From an uncultured Acetatifactor sp. (lineage in GTDB: Bacteria > Bacillota > Clostridia > Lachnospirales > Lachnospiraceae): a DNA stretch of 42,477 bases. The stretch spans positions 1 to 42,477 of the forward strand of contig CANPWA010000024.1 of assembly GCA_947581865.1 (NCBI GenBank). Reading direction: 5' to 3'. The notes under the pieces were generated by a model that had not been told where the DNA came from, ran no database searches, and saw nothing but the letters and a program-made list of their open reading frames with translations. How positions within the stretch are numbered: position 1 is the first letter of the stretch; each line of letters opens with the position of its first letter. A program made the translations under genes and the position numbers. Of the stretch, positions 17,881 to 26,424 are shown piece after piece.

Positions 17881-18395
17881 ACAGTCAGAATAATGGAATC
17901 AGGAGAAATGAGATGGAGATTGTATTCGACGCGATTGCGAGAAATGAAAGTTTTGCCCGGGTGGCGGTTGCCGCCTTCGTGACGCACTTAAATCCCACCC
18001 TGGAGGAGCTGGCGGATGTTAAGACTGCCGTGTCGGAGGCGGTGACCAACGCCATCATCCACGGATATGAGAATTATGAGGGCTGCGGTGTGCATGGGGA
18101 AAAACCTGCGGCACGGACCGCGGAACATCCCGGCAAGGTACGGCTTCAATGTGTGCTGGAAGGGGATGTCATACATATCGAAGTGGAGGATAAGGGGAAA
18201 GGGATTGAAGATCTGGAAAAGGCCATGGAGCCCTTGTTTACCACGAGACCGGAGCTGGACCGGTCCGGTATGGGTTTTTCTTTTATGGAGGCGTTTATGG
18301 ATGATCTGGATGTAAAGAGCGAGCCGGGAAAAGGAACTTTGGTGCGGATGATGAAAAAACTGGGTACGACGGCATGGATCGAATGTGAGGAGTAG
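17877..18395 (+). CDS. spoIIAB: Anti-sigma F factor / serine kinase SpoIIAB
   Basis: GHKL-type ATPase that binds and inhibits sigma F and phosphorylates SpoIIAA. Family motifs are present: the N-box AVSEAVTNAIIHGY (Glu and Asn for Mg-ATP), the G1 box VEDKGKGIED, PLFTTRPELDRSGMGF and a C-terminal GKGTLVRM. At 172 residues it is about 25 longer than the Bacillus protein; most of the excess is a roughly 20-residue insertion after HGYENYEG (about residues 68-87) and a slightly longer tail. It sits between spoIIAA and sigF in the classical order. Confidence 0.95.
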   Translation: MNSQNNGIRRNEMEIVFDAIARNESFARVAVAAFVTHLNPTLEELADVKTAVSEAVTNAIIHGYENYEGCGVHGEKPAARTAEHPGKVRLQCVLEGDVIHIEVEDKGKGIEDLEKAMEPLFTTRPELDRSGMGFSFMEAFMDDLDVKSEPGKGTLVRMMKKLGTTAWIECEE

Positions 18396-18398
18396 CCC

Positions 18399-19148
18399 AT
18401 GGAAGAATTATCAGTACTGATTGCAAAGTCACAGAGCGGGGATAAAGGAGCGAGAGAAGTACTGATAGAGAAGAATTTAGGGCTGGTGCATCATATCGTC
18501 AGACGTTTCGCGGGAAGAGGGTATGAACTGGAAGATTTATTCCAGATCGGTGTGATTGGGCTGATCAAATCCATCGATAAATTTGATCTAAGTCTGGGAC
18601 TGAAATTTTCCACTTATGCCGTGCCGATGATCACGGGTGAGATCAAACGCTTTTTAAGGGACGACGGACCTTTGAAAGTATCCCGCACCATCAAGGAAAA
18701 TGCGCTGAAAGTGCGGGTAGTGCGGCAGAAACTCCAGAGCAGTCTGGGGAGGGAGCCGACCATAGAGGAGATCGCAGAGAGGGCAGGGCTGAGCCTGGAG
18801 GAGATTGTCATCGCCATGGAGGCGACGATGGAGGTGGAATCCATTTATGCTTCCGTCTATCAGGATGACGGCAGCGAGCTTTTTCTGGTGGACAAGGTGT
18901 GCGGAAACGGAAGTGTGGGAAGTGTGGCTGCAGGTGCGGAGGACGACGAGAAAGAGAAGCTTTTGAATCATATGCTTCTCAAGCAGCTGATGGAGGAGCT
19001 CACGGAGCGGGAGAGGCAGCTGATACAGATGCGTTACTTCCAGAACCGCACCCAGATGGAAGTGGCCGGGATCATGGGAATCAGCCAGGTGCAGGTCAGC
19101 CGGCTGGAGAAGAAGATCCTGCTGCGCATGAGACAAAGTATTGCTTAA
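18399..19148 (+). CDS. sigF: RNA polymerase sporulation sigma factor SigF (SpoIIAC)
   Basis: Sigma-70 family factor active in the forespore after asymmetric division. It is 249 residues. Region 2 reads NLGLVHHIVRRFAGRGYELEDLFQIG and KFDLSLGLKFSTYAVPMITGEIKRFLRDDG; region 3 has GREPTIEEIAERAGLS; region 4 has TERERQLIQMRYF and the helix-turn-helix TQMEVAGIMGISQVQVSRLEKK. The start ATG 18399 lies four bases after the spoIIAB stop. Downstream is a T-rich tract without a clear hairpin. Confidence 0.96.
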   Translation: MEELSVLIAKSQSGDKGAREVLIEKNLGLVHHIVRRFAGRGYELEDLFQIGVIGLIKSIDKFDLSLGLKFSTYAVPMITGEIKRFLRDDGPLKVSRTIKENALKVRVVRQKLQSSLGREPTIEEIAERAGLSLEEIVIAMEATMEVESIYASVYQDDGSELFLVDKVCGNGSVGSVAAGAEDDEKEKLLNHMLLKQLMEELTERERQLIQMRYFQNRTQMEVAGIMGISQVQVSRLEKKILLRMRQSIA

Positions 19149-19224
19149 AATTTTATAAAAAACGCATTTTCTTCTTTTTTTTCTTTTGCTTTTTTAGTAT
19201 GATAGATTCAGAAGGAGAGATGCT

Positions 19225-20421
19225 ATGAGACTGGATAACAACACCAATTATTCTGATACGGATTCTTCTTATTCTTATAGGGAGGATAGACTGAGCAAAG
19301 TCAAAAAGAAAAAGAACGGCAGGCTGAATTCGGCTCTGATCATTCTGGGGTATCTGGTAGCGCTGGTGGTGATCATGGTCGCGGCGGGTATGCTGTTAGA
19401 GTGGATCAACGGTAAGATTCAGGACAATGCAAAGGATCTGGCAGTGTCCGCCGGAGCGGAGCTTCTGCCGGAGGATCAGAAGGTGGAACTGACGCAGGCA
19501 GAGTTGGATTCCATGCTGGAGCAGGCGGTATCCGATGCCGTGGCGACGGCGGAGACTGAGAAGGAGGAGGCGGCAGCCGCGGCGCGTAAAGAGGTTTTGG
19601 ACGGCATTAAGGCATCGCTGTCCACCGGGGACGACACCATGGTGGAGGTGCTCCGCCCTTATTATCCCGACGACATTGTGGTGGTGAGCAACGGAACCTT
19701 CCACTTTGTGCCCATCAACCGGGAGCTGAAACTCAATTCCTACAGTGATGAGAATCTAAAGATACTGGAGAGCGGGGAATATCAGTATATGGACGGCGAG
19801 ACCGTGGTATCCCACAAGGGGATCGATGTGTCCCGTTTCCAGGGCAGCATTGACTGGAATGCCGTTGCCCAGGACGGAGTGGAGTTTGCCTTCATCCGCG
19901 TGGGAAACCGCGGATACGGCACCGGGAAACTGGTGGAGGATGAAAAGTTTGAAGCCAATCTGGAAGGGGCGATGGCAGCAGGCATCCATGTGGGTGTCTA
20001 TATCTACTCCCAGGCGATCAATGAGGAGGAGGTACTGGAAGAGGCGGAGCTGGTGCTGGAGAAGCTGGCGCCTTATGATGTGAAATGCCCTATTGTCTTT
20101 GATGTGGAGAAGTCTGCCGACGCCTCGGGGCGCATGAATCAGATTTCTCTGGAGGAGCGGACCAATCTGACGCTGCTGTTTTGTCAGACGGTTGAGGCGG
20201 CAGGGTATCAGCCCATCATTTACCACAATGTGGAGATGGGGGCGCTGATGATCGATGTGGAGACGCTGGAATCCTATGACAAGTGGCTCGCTTACTATAA
20301 CGATGATATGTATTACCCGTATGAATATAATATCTGGCAGTACAGCGACAAGGGGAAAGTGAACGGGATCAACTCCAATGTGGATTTGAACATCTGTTTT
20401 GAACCGTTTTGGGAGGAGTAG
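19225..20421 (+). CDS. Membrane-anchored GH25 muramidase
   Basis: Peptidoglycan hydrolase of glycoside hydrolase family 25 (N-acetylmuramidase). The 398-residue protein has a basic cytoplasmic tail (KVKKKKNGR), one transmembrane helix at about residues 36-58, an alanine/glutamate-rich coiled stalk, and a catalytic domain from residue ~199: GIDVSRFQGSIDW (Asp201), FDVEKS (Asp293, Glu295 as the probable catalytic Glu) and IWQYSDKGKVNGINSNVDLN. It is therefore displayed on the outer face. AAGGAG precedes ATG 19225. It follows sigF by 76 bases, which suggests a wall-remodelling role and possible sporulation timing, though no sigma-F promoter was identified. Confidence 0.9.
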   Translation: MRLDNNTNYSDTDSSYSYREDRLSKVKKKKNGRLNSALIILGYLVALVVIMVAAGMLLEWINGKIQDNAKDLAVSAGAELLPEDQKVELTQAELDSMLEQAVSDAVATAETEKEEAAAAARKEVLDGIKASLSTGDDTMVEVLRPYYPDDIVVVSNGTFHFVPINRELKLNSYSDENLKILESGEYQYMDGETVVSHKGIDVSRFQGSIDWNAVAQDGVEFAFIRVGNRGYGTGKLVEDEKFEANLEGAMAAGIHVGVYIYSQAINEEEVLEEAELVLEKLAPYDVKCPIVFDVEKSADASGRMNQISLEERTNLTLLFCQTVEAAGYQPIIYHNVEMGALMIDVETLESYDKWLAYYNDDMYYPYEYNIWQYSDKGKVNGINSNVDLNICFEPFWEE

Positions 20422-20444
20422 TCGAAAGACACTCCTCCTGCTTT
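20412..20444 (+). terminator. Hairpin terminator at the end of the muramidase gene
   Basis: GGAGGAGT (20412-20419) pairs with ACTCCTCC (20431-20438), with an inner GTC/GAC stem and a GAAA tetraloop, then CTTTT. It overlaps the stop codon. It separates two genes that face each other. Confidence 0.7.
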
Positions 20445-20455
20445 TCGTCATAAAT

Positions 20456-20950
20456 TTAGAAGCCCTCTTTTTTGCGTATCATGCGCAGCTCTCTGCGCTT
20501 TAAGGCATTTTCCCACTCCATTTTCTCCCCGTCATTCTCTAAAATGAGGGGCGGCACTTTGGTGGGTCTGTCGTCATCGCCCATGCAGACCATGACAAAA
20601 TAAGCGCGGTTGATGGAGTGCCGGGTGCCGTCGGATTTCTCCACATAAGAGTCCACGCGCACTTCCAGGGAAGTGTTTCCCACAAAGGTCACTTTTCCGA
20701 TCATCACAAGCAGGTCGTTCAGATAGGCGCCGGATTTAAAATGCAGATTATCGATGGCAACGGTGGTCGCGTCCCGTCCGCAGTGACGCTTGGCAGTGAC
20801 GCCGGCTACCTCATCGATCCACGCCAGAAGCTGCCCGCCGAACAGCCTGTTGATGCCGTTGATATGGGGATACATGATCATGCGCGTCTGCTCCGTGACA
20901 GAGTCTGAGACACGTTTGGGAGTCAGTTCATTTCTATCGGATTGTGTCAT
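20456..20950 (-). CDS. Acyl-CoA thioesterase, hotdog fold (YciA/BACH-like)
   Basis: Hydrolyses acyl-CoA to free acid and CoA. The 164-residue protein has the hotdog motif NRLFGGQLLAWIDEVAG near residues 34-50, with the catalytic Asp, then NLHFKSGAYLNDLLVMIGKV and a final NRAYFVMVCMG strand. The C-terminal helix is rich in charged residues (ENALKRRELRMIRKKEGF). On the minus strand GAGG lies about nine bases before the ATG. Substrate range is not readable from sequence. Confidence 0.88.
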   Translation of the reverse strand: MTQSDRNELTPKRVSDSVTEQTRMIMYPHINGINRLFGGQLLAWIDEVAGVTAKRHCGRDATTVAIDNLHFKSGAYLNDLLVMIGKVTFVGNTSLEVRVDSYVEKSDGTRHSINRAYFVMVCMGDDDRPTKVPPLILENDGEKMEWENALKRRELRMIRKKEGF

Positions 20951-20987
20951 AGGATATACCTCGTTCTCTCATAAGATGGACAGTTAC

Positions 20988-21016
20988 ATCATACAATATT
21001 TTTGCCGTGCTTTCCA
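20988..21016 (-). promoter_or_regulatory. Promoter of the thioesterase gene
   Basis: On the minus strand: TGGAAA (21011-21016), a 17-base spacer and TATGAT (20988-20993), about 40 bases before the ATG. Confidence 0.6.
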
Positions 21017-21059
21017 TAGATATTTTATCTGTGCCCGCGGTCTGAAATGTACAAAAGGA

Positions 21060-21088
21060 TAGAAAATCTTTGACGTTAGGGGTATAAT
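21060..21088 (+). promoter_or_regulatory. Promoter of the TPR-nucleotidyltransferase gene
   Basis: TAGAAA (21060-21065), a 17-base spacer and a perfect TATAAT (21083-21088), 16 bases before the ATG; divergent to the thioesterase promoter. Confidence 0.65.
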
Positions 21089-21104
21089 AAGAAAAAAGGC
21101 AGGG

Positions 21105-23423
21105 ATGGGGGAATCGGATATGGATGTCAATGCTGTGTTACATCAGGTGGACGAATATTACAGCCGCAATCAGGGCGCGGAGGCGGAGAAACTGATGCAG
21201 TCCGCCATTGCGGAAGCTGTGGAGGCGCAGGATGACGAGGGGCTGCTGCAATTGTTAAATGAGCTGCTGGGGTATTACCGGGAGACCAGTCAGGTGGAAA
21301 ATTCGCTTGCGATCGCAAAGCAGTGTATCGGGCTGGCGGAGCGCATGGGGCTCTCAGGCACGGTGCCCTATGCCACCACTTTGTTAAATGTGGCGAATGC
21401 GTACCGCGCGGCAGGCAGGCTGGAGGACTCGCTGCAGCTTTATCTGCAGGTGCGGAAAATTTATGACGAAAAATTATCTGCGGACGATATGCTTATCGCC
21501 AGCATGGAAAACAATTTAAGCCTCCTTTTTCAGGAGATGGGGAGGTTTGCGGAGTCCAAGGATTGTCTGCTCCGGGCGCTGCGGATCGTGGAGGGCAAGA
21601 CCGGGATGGATTTTGAGCTGGCGGTGACGCATGCAAACCTTGCCTCAAGCTGTCTGCAGCTGGGGCAGGAGGAAGAGGCGCGCGCCTACGCCGAGACTTC
21701 CGTCAGGGAGTTTGAGGCTCAGAACCTGGAGGATGCCCATTATGGGGCGGCGCTCTCAGCGCTTGCCACCTATCATTTCGGAAAGGGCGCCTATGCTGAG
21801 GCGCAGGAGATATTCCGGCGCGCCATGGAGATCATGGAGCGCAATCTGGGGCGCAATGAGTTCTATGAGAGGTTAAAGAGCAATGAGGAGGCATGCCGCC
21901 GGGCGCTGCAAAAGCAGAACGGGGAACAGGGCATGGCATTGTGCCGGGCTTTTTATGAGCAGTGCGGCAGACCGATGATAGCCGGGAAGTTTCCCTCCTA
22001 TGAAAATAAGATTGCCGTCGGGCTGGTGGGAAAGGGTTCCGATTGCTTCGGTTACGACGATGTCTGGTCAAGGGATCATGACTGGGGACCGGAGTTTTGT
22101 ATGTGGGTGACGGAGGAGACCTATGAGGCTGTCGGCGGGGATCTGGAGGCGGCTTATGACGCCCTGCCGGAGGAATTTCAGGGCTATCGGCGGGCAAAAG
22201 GGCTGCAGGAGCGGGGAAGGAGAGGCGTGTTTACCATCCCCGGGTTTTTTGAAGGGCTGGTCGGAGCAAGGGATTACGGGACCGTGCAATGGCGGGAGAC
22301 CGCGGATTATGCGCTGGCGTCGGCAGCCAACGGGGAGATCTTCCGGGATGACGAGGGAATCTTTACCGCGGAGTGGGAGCGGTTCCGGCAGGGGTATCCG
22401 GAGGAAATTCTGTACCTGAAGATGGCGGATGCTGCCGCCCGGTTTTCCCAGGCGGGGCAGTACAATTATGAGCGGATGTTAAGGCGCGGTGACAGCGTCA
22501 CTGCCAGAGTGATGATCGCGGACTGCATGCGGGAGGCGATGAAGCTCCAGCATTATCTCGAAAAGAAATATCCGCCCCATGACAAATGGCTGTATCGGAG
22601 CCTGCAGGATTCCACGCAGGGGAAACAGCTTGCGGGGATGCTGGAGGGGCTGGCTGCCTGCAAGGCGGACGGGCAGGAGACAAGAGATCGGATAGAAGAG
22701 ATCGCCGCTTTTTTGGCAAGACAGCTCTATAGGGAAGGGTATATCAGTGATTCTGACAATTATCTGGACGCCCACAGTGAGGAACTCGCCAGAAAATCCG
22801 CATTTGCTGCCTGTACGGTGGAACGGCTCGCGGAGTGGATCGCCGAGGTGGAGTTCGCCGCTTTTGACAAGGTGAGAAATGTGGGCGGAAGAGCCAGCTG
22901 CCAGAACGACTGGGCTACGTTTTCCATCATGAGGAGAAGTCAGTATCTGACCTGGAACCGCACGATGTTGATACAGTATCTCTATGATTTCACCAGGGAA
23001 TTTGAGCGGGGGCATAATCTGATCGAGGAAAAATACGGCAGAATGATGGAGAGCACCGCGCCGGAAGAGTATGAGACCATGAAGGACCGGTTTCCCGTTC
23101 TTTCGCCTGAAAAGAAAGAGATCATCGAGCAGATCGTACAGCTTCAGGTAGGCTGGATGGAGGAGTTCGCGGCAAAATATCCTGCTCTTGCGGACAATGC
23201 CCGCAGCGTCCACACCAGCGAGGACAATATCGCAAACACTTCCTATGAGACTTATCTGCGGGGGGAGCTGGGCACCTATTCCGACAAGATGCTGGAACTT
23301 TATGGCAGATATGTGGTCGATTATGCCCGCAGAGGGGAAAATCTGACATTCGCCATCATGACAAACAGTGTCCATCTCTATGGATATGACAGTCTGGACG
23401 GGGCAGAGCGATATCTGAAATAA
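21105..23423 (+). CDS. TPR - nucleotidyltransferase-like (DUF4037) - DUF4125 fusion protein
   Basis: A 772-residue multi-domain protein of unknown function. Residues ~5-280 are tetratricopeptide repeats (for example TTLLNVANAYRAAGRLEDSLQLY; LAVTHANLASSCLQLGQEEEA). A nucleotidyltransferase-like segment follows: GKGSDCFGYDDVWSRDHDWG around 309-328, a GS motif followed by acidic residues as in Pol-beta type enzymes. The C-terminal ~200 residues (from about 560, with RASCQNDWATFSIMRRSQY and the TSYETYLRGELGTYSDKMLELYGRYV end) look like DUF4125. These domain names are from memory, not a search. The fusion suggests a nucleotidyl transfer reaction guided by TPR protein contacts. It has its own promoter and AAGG seven bases before the ATG; a second in-frame ATG is at 21120. 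Confidence 0.75.
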   Translation: MGESDMDVNAVLHQVDEYYSRNQGAEAEKLMQSAIAEAVEAQDDEGLLQLLNELLGYYRETSQVENSLAIAKQCIGLAERMGLSGTVPYATTLLNVANAYRAAGRLEDSLQLYLQVRKIYDEKLSADDMLIASMENNLSLLFQEMGRFAESKDCLLRALRIVEGKTGMDFELAVTHANLASSCLQLGQEEEARAYAETSVREFEAQNLEDAHYGAALSALATYHFGKGAYAEAQEIFRRAMEIMERNLGRNEFYERLKSNEEACRRALQKQNGEQGMALCRAFYEQCGRPMIAGKFPSYENKIAVGLVGKGSDCFGYDDVWSRDHDWGPEFCMWVTEETYEAVGGDLEAAYDALPEEFQGYRRAKGLQERGRRGVFTIPGFFEGLVGARDYGTVQWRETADYALASAANGEIFRDDEGIFTAEWERFRQGYPEEILYLKMADAAARFSQAGQYNYERMLRRGDSVTARVMIADCMREAMKLQHYLEKKYPPHDKWLYRSLQDSTQGKQLAGMLEGLAACKADGQETRDRIEEIAAFLARQLYREGYISDSDNYLDAHSEELARKSAFAACTVERLAEWIAEVEFAAFDKVRNVGGRASCQNDWATFSIMRRSQYLTWNRTMLIQYLYDFTREFERGHNLIEEKYGRMMESTAPEEYETMKDRFPVLSPEKKEIIEQIVQLQVGWMEEFAAKYPALADNARSVHTSEDNIANTSYETYLRGELGTYSDKMLELYGRYVVDYARRGENLTFAIMTNSVHLYGYDSLDGAERYLK

Positions 23424-23501
23424 AGATTTTATGGTATAGCTTATGCTAAATGGGGAAATGCTAATCCGGAACAAGATAGATGATTGGGAGGGATTAGCAG
23501 G

Positions 23502-23789
23502 ATGGATGTAAACGGTTTACCCATAGAGGGATTTCAGTCGGTCAATCTGACCGCGGGTCTGGGAGCAGCTCCTCCCTTGTCTGCCTCCATGCAGGCGCCG
23601 ACAGTGACCGGGGAGGTTGACGACCTGACGGATAAGCAAAATATAACGGAGTCCGAGATGGAACGTATCATTTTGGATTATAAGGCAGCACATACCGCGA
23701 AAGAGGCGGAGGAGGTGCTGGAGAAACATGTTCCGGATGGTCAGATGAGCAGAGTGCTCGACGGGCTGGAGAATGATTTTTTTAGTTGA
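23502..23789 (+). CDS. Small hypothetical protein, 95 residues
   Basis: Starts at ATG 23502 with GGGAGGG nine bases before it; an upstream TTG at 23484 would place the start within that ribosome site. The protein has a flexible N-terminal half (NLTAGLGAAPPLSASMQAP) and a helical acidic half (ESEMERIILDYKAAHTAKEAEEVLEKHVPDG). No signal peptide, membrane segment or known motif is seen. It ends 36 bases before the convergent SDR gene. Confidence 0.6.
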   Translation: MDVNGLPIEGFQSVNLTAGLGAAPPLSASMQAPTVTGEVDDLTDKQNITESEMERIILDYKAAHTAKEAEEVLEKHVPDGQMSRVLDGLENDFFS

Positions 23790-23797
23790 TGTCTTGG

Positions 23798-23836
23798 AAA
23801 AGGATGGAGCTGCTCTGGAAAGAGTCAGCTCCATCC
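23798..23836 (-). terminator. Terminator of the SDR gene
   Basis: GGATGGAGCTG (23802-23812) pairs with CAGCTCCATCC (23826-23836), extended by CTCT/AGAG with a one-base bulge and a GGAA loop. On the minus strand it is followed by TTTT. The stop codon of the SDR gene lies inside the stem. Confidence 0.75.
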
Positions 23837-24550
23837 GCCGTCAATGGTGATGATCTGTCCGGTGAGATAGGAGGGAGACTGGGCGAGCTGGAATACAAGC
23901 TGCGCCACTTCCTCAGGGCGTCCCAGTCTGTCGGCAGGTATCTCATTCTTCAGATTATTGATATCTTCCCCGGTGAGAAAGGCATTCATGGAGGTGTCGA
24001 TCACTCCGCAGGCAATGGCGTTTACCTGGATGCCGCTGGGGGCAAGTTCCTTGGCGAGCGCTCTTGTGAACGCGTTCATGCCGCCCTTGGAGGCGGAATA
24101 GGCGACTTCCATGGAAGCTCCTACGCCTCCCCACACGGAAGAGATGTTGATGATGTGACCGGAATGGTTTGGCAGCATCAGGGGGATCGCCGCCCGGGCG
24201 GTAAAGAAACAGCTGTCCAGATTCACGCCGAGTACACGGTGCCATTCTTCTCCCGTCATCCCGGTCAGCAGACCTACATAAGAGATTCCCGCATTGTTCA
24301 CTAACACGTCCAGATGTTTGATGTCCGAGAAAATCTGCAACACATCTTCTTCTTTGCTCATATCCGCCTGCAGTGCCATGCAGCTGATCTGATATTTTTC
24401 CATAAGCTGGTTTGACAGCTTTTCGAGGGCTTCCATACTTTTGTCACAGGTCAGCACCAGATGGTATCCTTTTTCTGCGAACAGTCTGGCAATGGCAGCC
24501 CCGATGCCCCGTGAAGCGCCTGTGATGAGTGCGGTTTTTCTCGTGTTCAT
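23825..24550 (-). CDS. Short-chain dehydrogenase/reductase (FabG-like)
   Basis: NAD(P)-dependent oxidoreductase of the classical SDR family, 241 residues. Cofactor site TGASRGIG at residues 10-17; NNAG at 85-88; catalytic Ser138, Tyr151 and Lys155 (YSASK). The end, SPSYLTGQIITIDGGWS, is the usual FabG-like C-terminus. FabG-type 3-oxoacyl reductase activity is likely, but many SDRs look alike, and no other fatty acid genes are adjacent. Its own extended -10 promoter lies upstream, divergent from trxB. Confidence 0.88.
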   Translation of the reverse strand: MNTRKTALITGASRGIGAAIARLFAEKGYHLVLTCDKSMEALEKLSNQLMEKYQISCMALQADMSKEEDVLQIFSDIKHLDVLVNNAGISYVGLLTGMTGEEWHRVLGVNLDSCFFTARAAIPLMLPNHSGHIINISSVWGGVGASMEVAYSASKGGMNAFTRALAKELAPSGIQVNAIACGVIDTSMNAFLTGEDINNLKNEIPADRLGRPEEVAQLVFQLAQSPSYLTGQIITIDGGWS

Positions 24551-24620
24551 GATTTGTCTCCTTTTGTCTCTGTGGAGGGTCTCTCGACCCGGCCCTGCCT
24601 TGGATATTTTGGATAAGGTT

Positions 24621-24649
24621 ATTATATCATGCGTATCCTTGATTTTCTA
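24621..24649 (-). promoter_or_regulatory. Promoter of the SDR gene
   Basis: Minus strand: TAGAAA (24644-24649), 17 bases, TATAAT (24621-24626) with TGA just before it, an extended -10. Confidence 0.65.
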
Positions 24650-24671
24650 TATCAAAACTGATACACTGGTT

Positions 24672-24700
24672 TTGTATTTTTTATGAAATCTGCATATACT
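24672..24700 (+). promoter_or_regulatory. Promoter of the thioredoxin reductase operon
   Basis: TTGTAT (24672-24677), a 17-base spacer and TATACT (24695-24700), 24 bases before ATG 24725. It may drive the whole run to 28637, where genes overlap. Confidence 0.75.
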
Positions 24701-24724
24701 TAAGTTCAAATGAGGTGAATAAGG

Positions 24725-25669
24725 ATGTACGACTTGATCGTGATCGGTTCGGGGGCGGCAGGGCTTTCCGCCGCAGTTTATGGAGTCCGCGCGGGCTTGA
24801 AGCTTTTGGTTCTGGAGCAAAATCCCATGAGCGGCGGGCAGATTCTGAATACTTACGAGGTGGACAATTATCTGGGGCTGCCCGGCATCAGCGGATTTGA
24901 GATGGGACAGACTTTTCGCGCACATGCGGACAAGCTGGGTGTGGAGTTTGTGTCGGCGCGGGTGGAGAAAATTGCGGATAACGGAGATCACAAGACGTTG
25001 CATACCCGCAAAACGGATTATGAGGCGCGGACAGTCATCGTGGCGACGGGAGCGCAACATGCCCATCTGGGTGTGAGCGGAGAGGAGGAACTCTCCGGTA
25101 TGGGAGTCTCCTATTGCGCTACCTGTGACGGCGCCTTCTTCAAAGGCAGGACCGTTGCCGTGGTGGGGGGAGGAGACGTGGCGCTGGAGGATGCGATTTA
25201 TCTGGCGCGTACCTGTGAGAAAGTGTATGTCCTCCACCGCAGAGACGAATTCCGGGGAGCGGCAGTGCTTCAGAAAGAGCTGAAGGCGCTGCGGAATGTG
25301 GAGATTCTCTACAGTCATGTGGTGGAAGAGATCTGTGGGCAGGATTCTGTGGAGAAACTTCTTATAAAGGATGTAAAGTCGGGAGAGCAGAAGGAACTGC
25401 CCGTGGACGGGATATTCATTGCAGTGGGGATCCATCCCTGCAGTGAGCTGGTCAGGGAACTGGCGGACTGTGATGAGGGAGGATATGTGCTTGCAGGGGA
25501 GGATGGCGCCACCAGCTGCAGCGGGATCTATGTGGCGGGAGATATACGAAAGAAACCGCTCCGCCAGATCGTCACAGCGGTGGCGGACGGAGCCAATGCG
25601 GCGATATCAGCGGCTGATTTTGTGAGGAGAGCGGTGGTGGAGGAAGACTATGTTTCGCAAGATAGTTGA
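24725..25669 (+). CDS. trxB: Thioredoxin reductase (TrxB-like flavoprotein)
   Basis: FAD-dependent disulfide reductase that passes electrons from NAD(P)H to thioredoxin. The 314-residue protein has the FAD site GSGAAG (residues 8-13), the redox centre CATC at 131-134, the pyridine nucleotide site VVGGGDVALE, and the C-terminal FAD motif GIYVAGDIRKKPLRQIVTAVADGANAA. GAGGTG precedes the ATG. Its last 20 bases overlap the start of the next, frameshifted gene, so it heads the operon that contains the VirD4-like ATPase. It may be a specialised paralogue rather than the housekeeping enzyme. Confidence 0.9.
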   Translation: MYDLIVIGSGAAGLSAAVYGVRAGLKLLVLEQNPMSGGQILNTYEVDNYLGLPGISGFEMGQTFRAHADKLGVEFVSARVEKIADNGDHKTLHTRKTDYEARTVIVATGAQHAHLGVSGEEELSGMGVSYCATCDGAFFKGRTVAVVGGGDVALEDAIYLARTCEKVYVLHRRDEFRGAAVLQKELKALRNVEILYSHVVEEICGQDSVEKLLIKDVKSGEQKELPVDGIFIAVGIHPCSELVRELADCDEGGYVLAGEDGATSCSGIYVAGDIRKKPLRQIVTAVADGANAAISAADFVRRAVVEEDYVSQDS

Positions 25670-26424
25670 GGAATTGAGCGTGGTTGGCAGGGGAGTGGAA
25701 ACCGAGCGGCTGCGGATGCTGGCGCCGGTATATTTGTTTGCTGCCGGCGAATGGGACGGGGATTTTGAACCGGCGTCCTCCCTGGATAACCTGTTGGACG
25801 ATCTGGAGAAGGCGCGGTTGTTTTCCGCACAGTCGGACGGGTGTCTCACTTAAGACCACGCTGGGGCAGTGGATGGATTACATCATGGCGCGCTATCAGG
25901 TGAGTCAGGGGGTAGTGCTGATCCATCTTGACAGTCTGCGGCAGAGACGCGCGGAGACCGTCTGGTGGAGAAGGTTTTTCCGCCAGCTTCACCGATACAG
26001 AAAGCAGTTCCTCTTTCTCTTTCAGGCGGGAGAGGCGGAGGCAGATTTCGCCTGGGAGTGGCTGGGAAGAGAGTGCTTCTGCAGGAAAGTGGAACCTGTG
26101 CGGCGCAAGACACAGGAGTATATTCAATCCTTTGAGGCGGGATTGGAAAAATATGGCTTACAGCTTGGGGAAAAAGAGCGCGTGCTTTTGGGAGAGCTTC
26201 TGGACCGATACCGGGACAGGCTCACCTGTCATGGACTGGAAAAATGGCAGCAGGCGCTTCTCTGGGAATATTTTCTTGAGACACAGAGCGGGGGACAGAG
26301 CCGTGGGGGAGGAACGCTTCCGGCAGAATATCTTTCGGAGGAGAAGTTTTGCAGATACATAGGCAGTGAAAAAGATAAGCAAGGGATCGGATTTGAGGTG
26401 ACGAAAGATGCGGCAAAGAAGTGA
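25650..26424 (+). pseudogene. Unrecognised AAA-lid-like protein, broken by a frameshift near 25840
   Basis: The frame from ATG 25650 stops at 25853 after 67 codons; a second frame carries the rest to 26424. Removing one G from the GGG at about 25839-25841 would join them as one protein of ~257 residues (…SAQSDGVSLKTTLGQWMDY…). The second part has a strand-like VVLIHLDSLR, then FLFLFQAGEA and EYIQSFEAGLEKYGLQLGEKERVLLG, an order that recalls the Walker B, sensor and lid of AAA proteins such as CbxX, but no Walker A is seen. This resemblance is inference. The 3' end overlaps the next gene by 17 bases. Sequencing error, a real mutation and programmed frameshifting are all possible; ATG 25873 could start a shorter second protein. 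Confidence 0.6.

Noticed and set aside
24566..24610. Hairpin-like GGGTCTCTCGACCC before the SDR gene
   Set aside because: Short stem without a T-run on either strand; may be part of the untranslated leader but gives no clear function.
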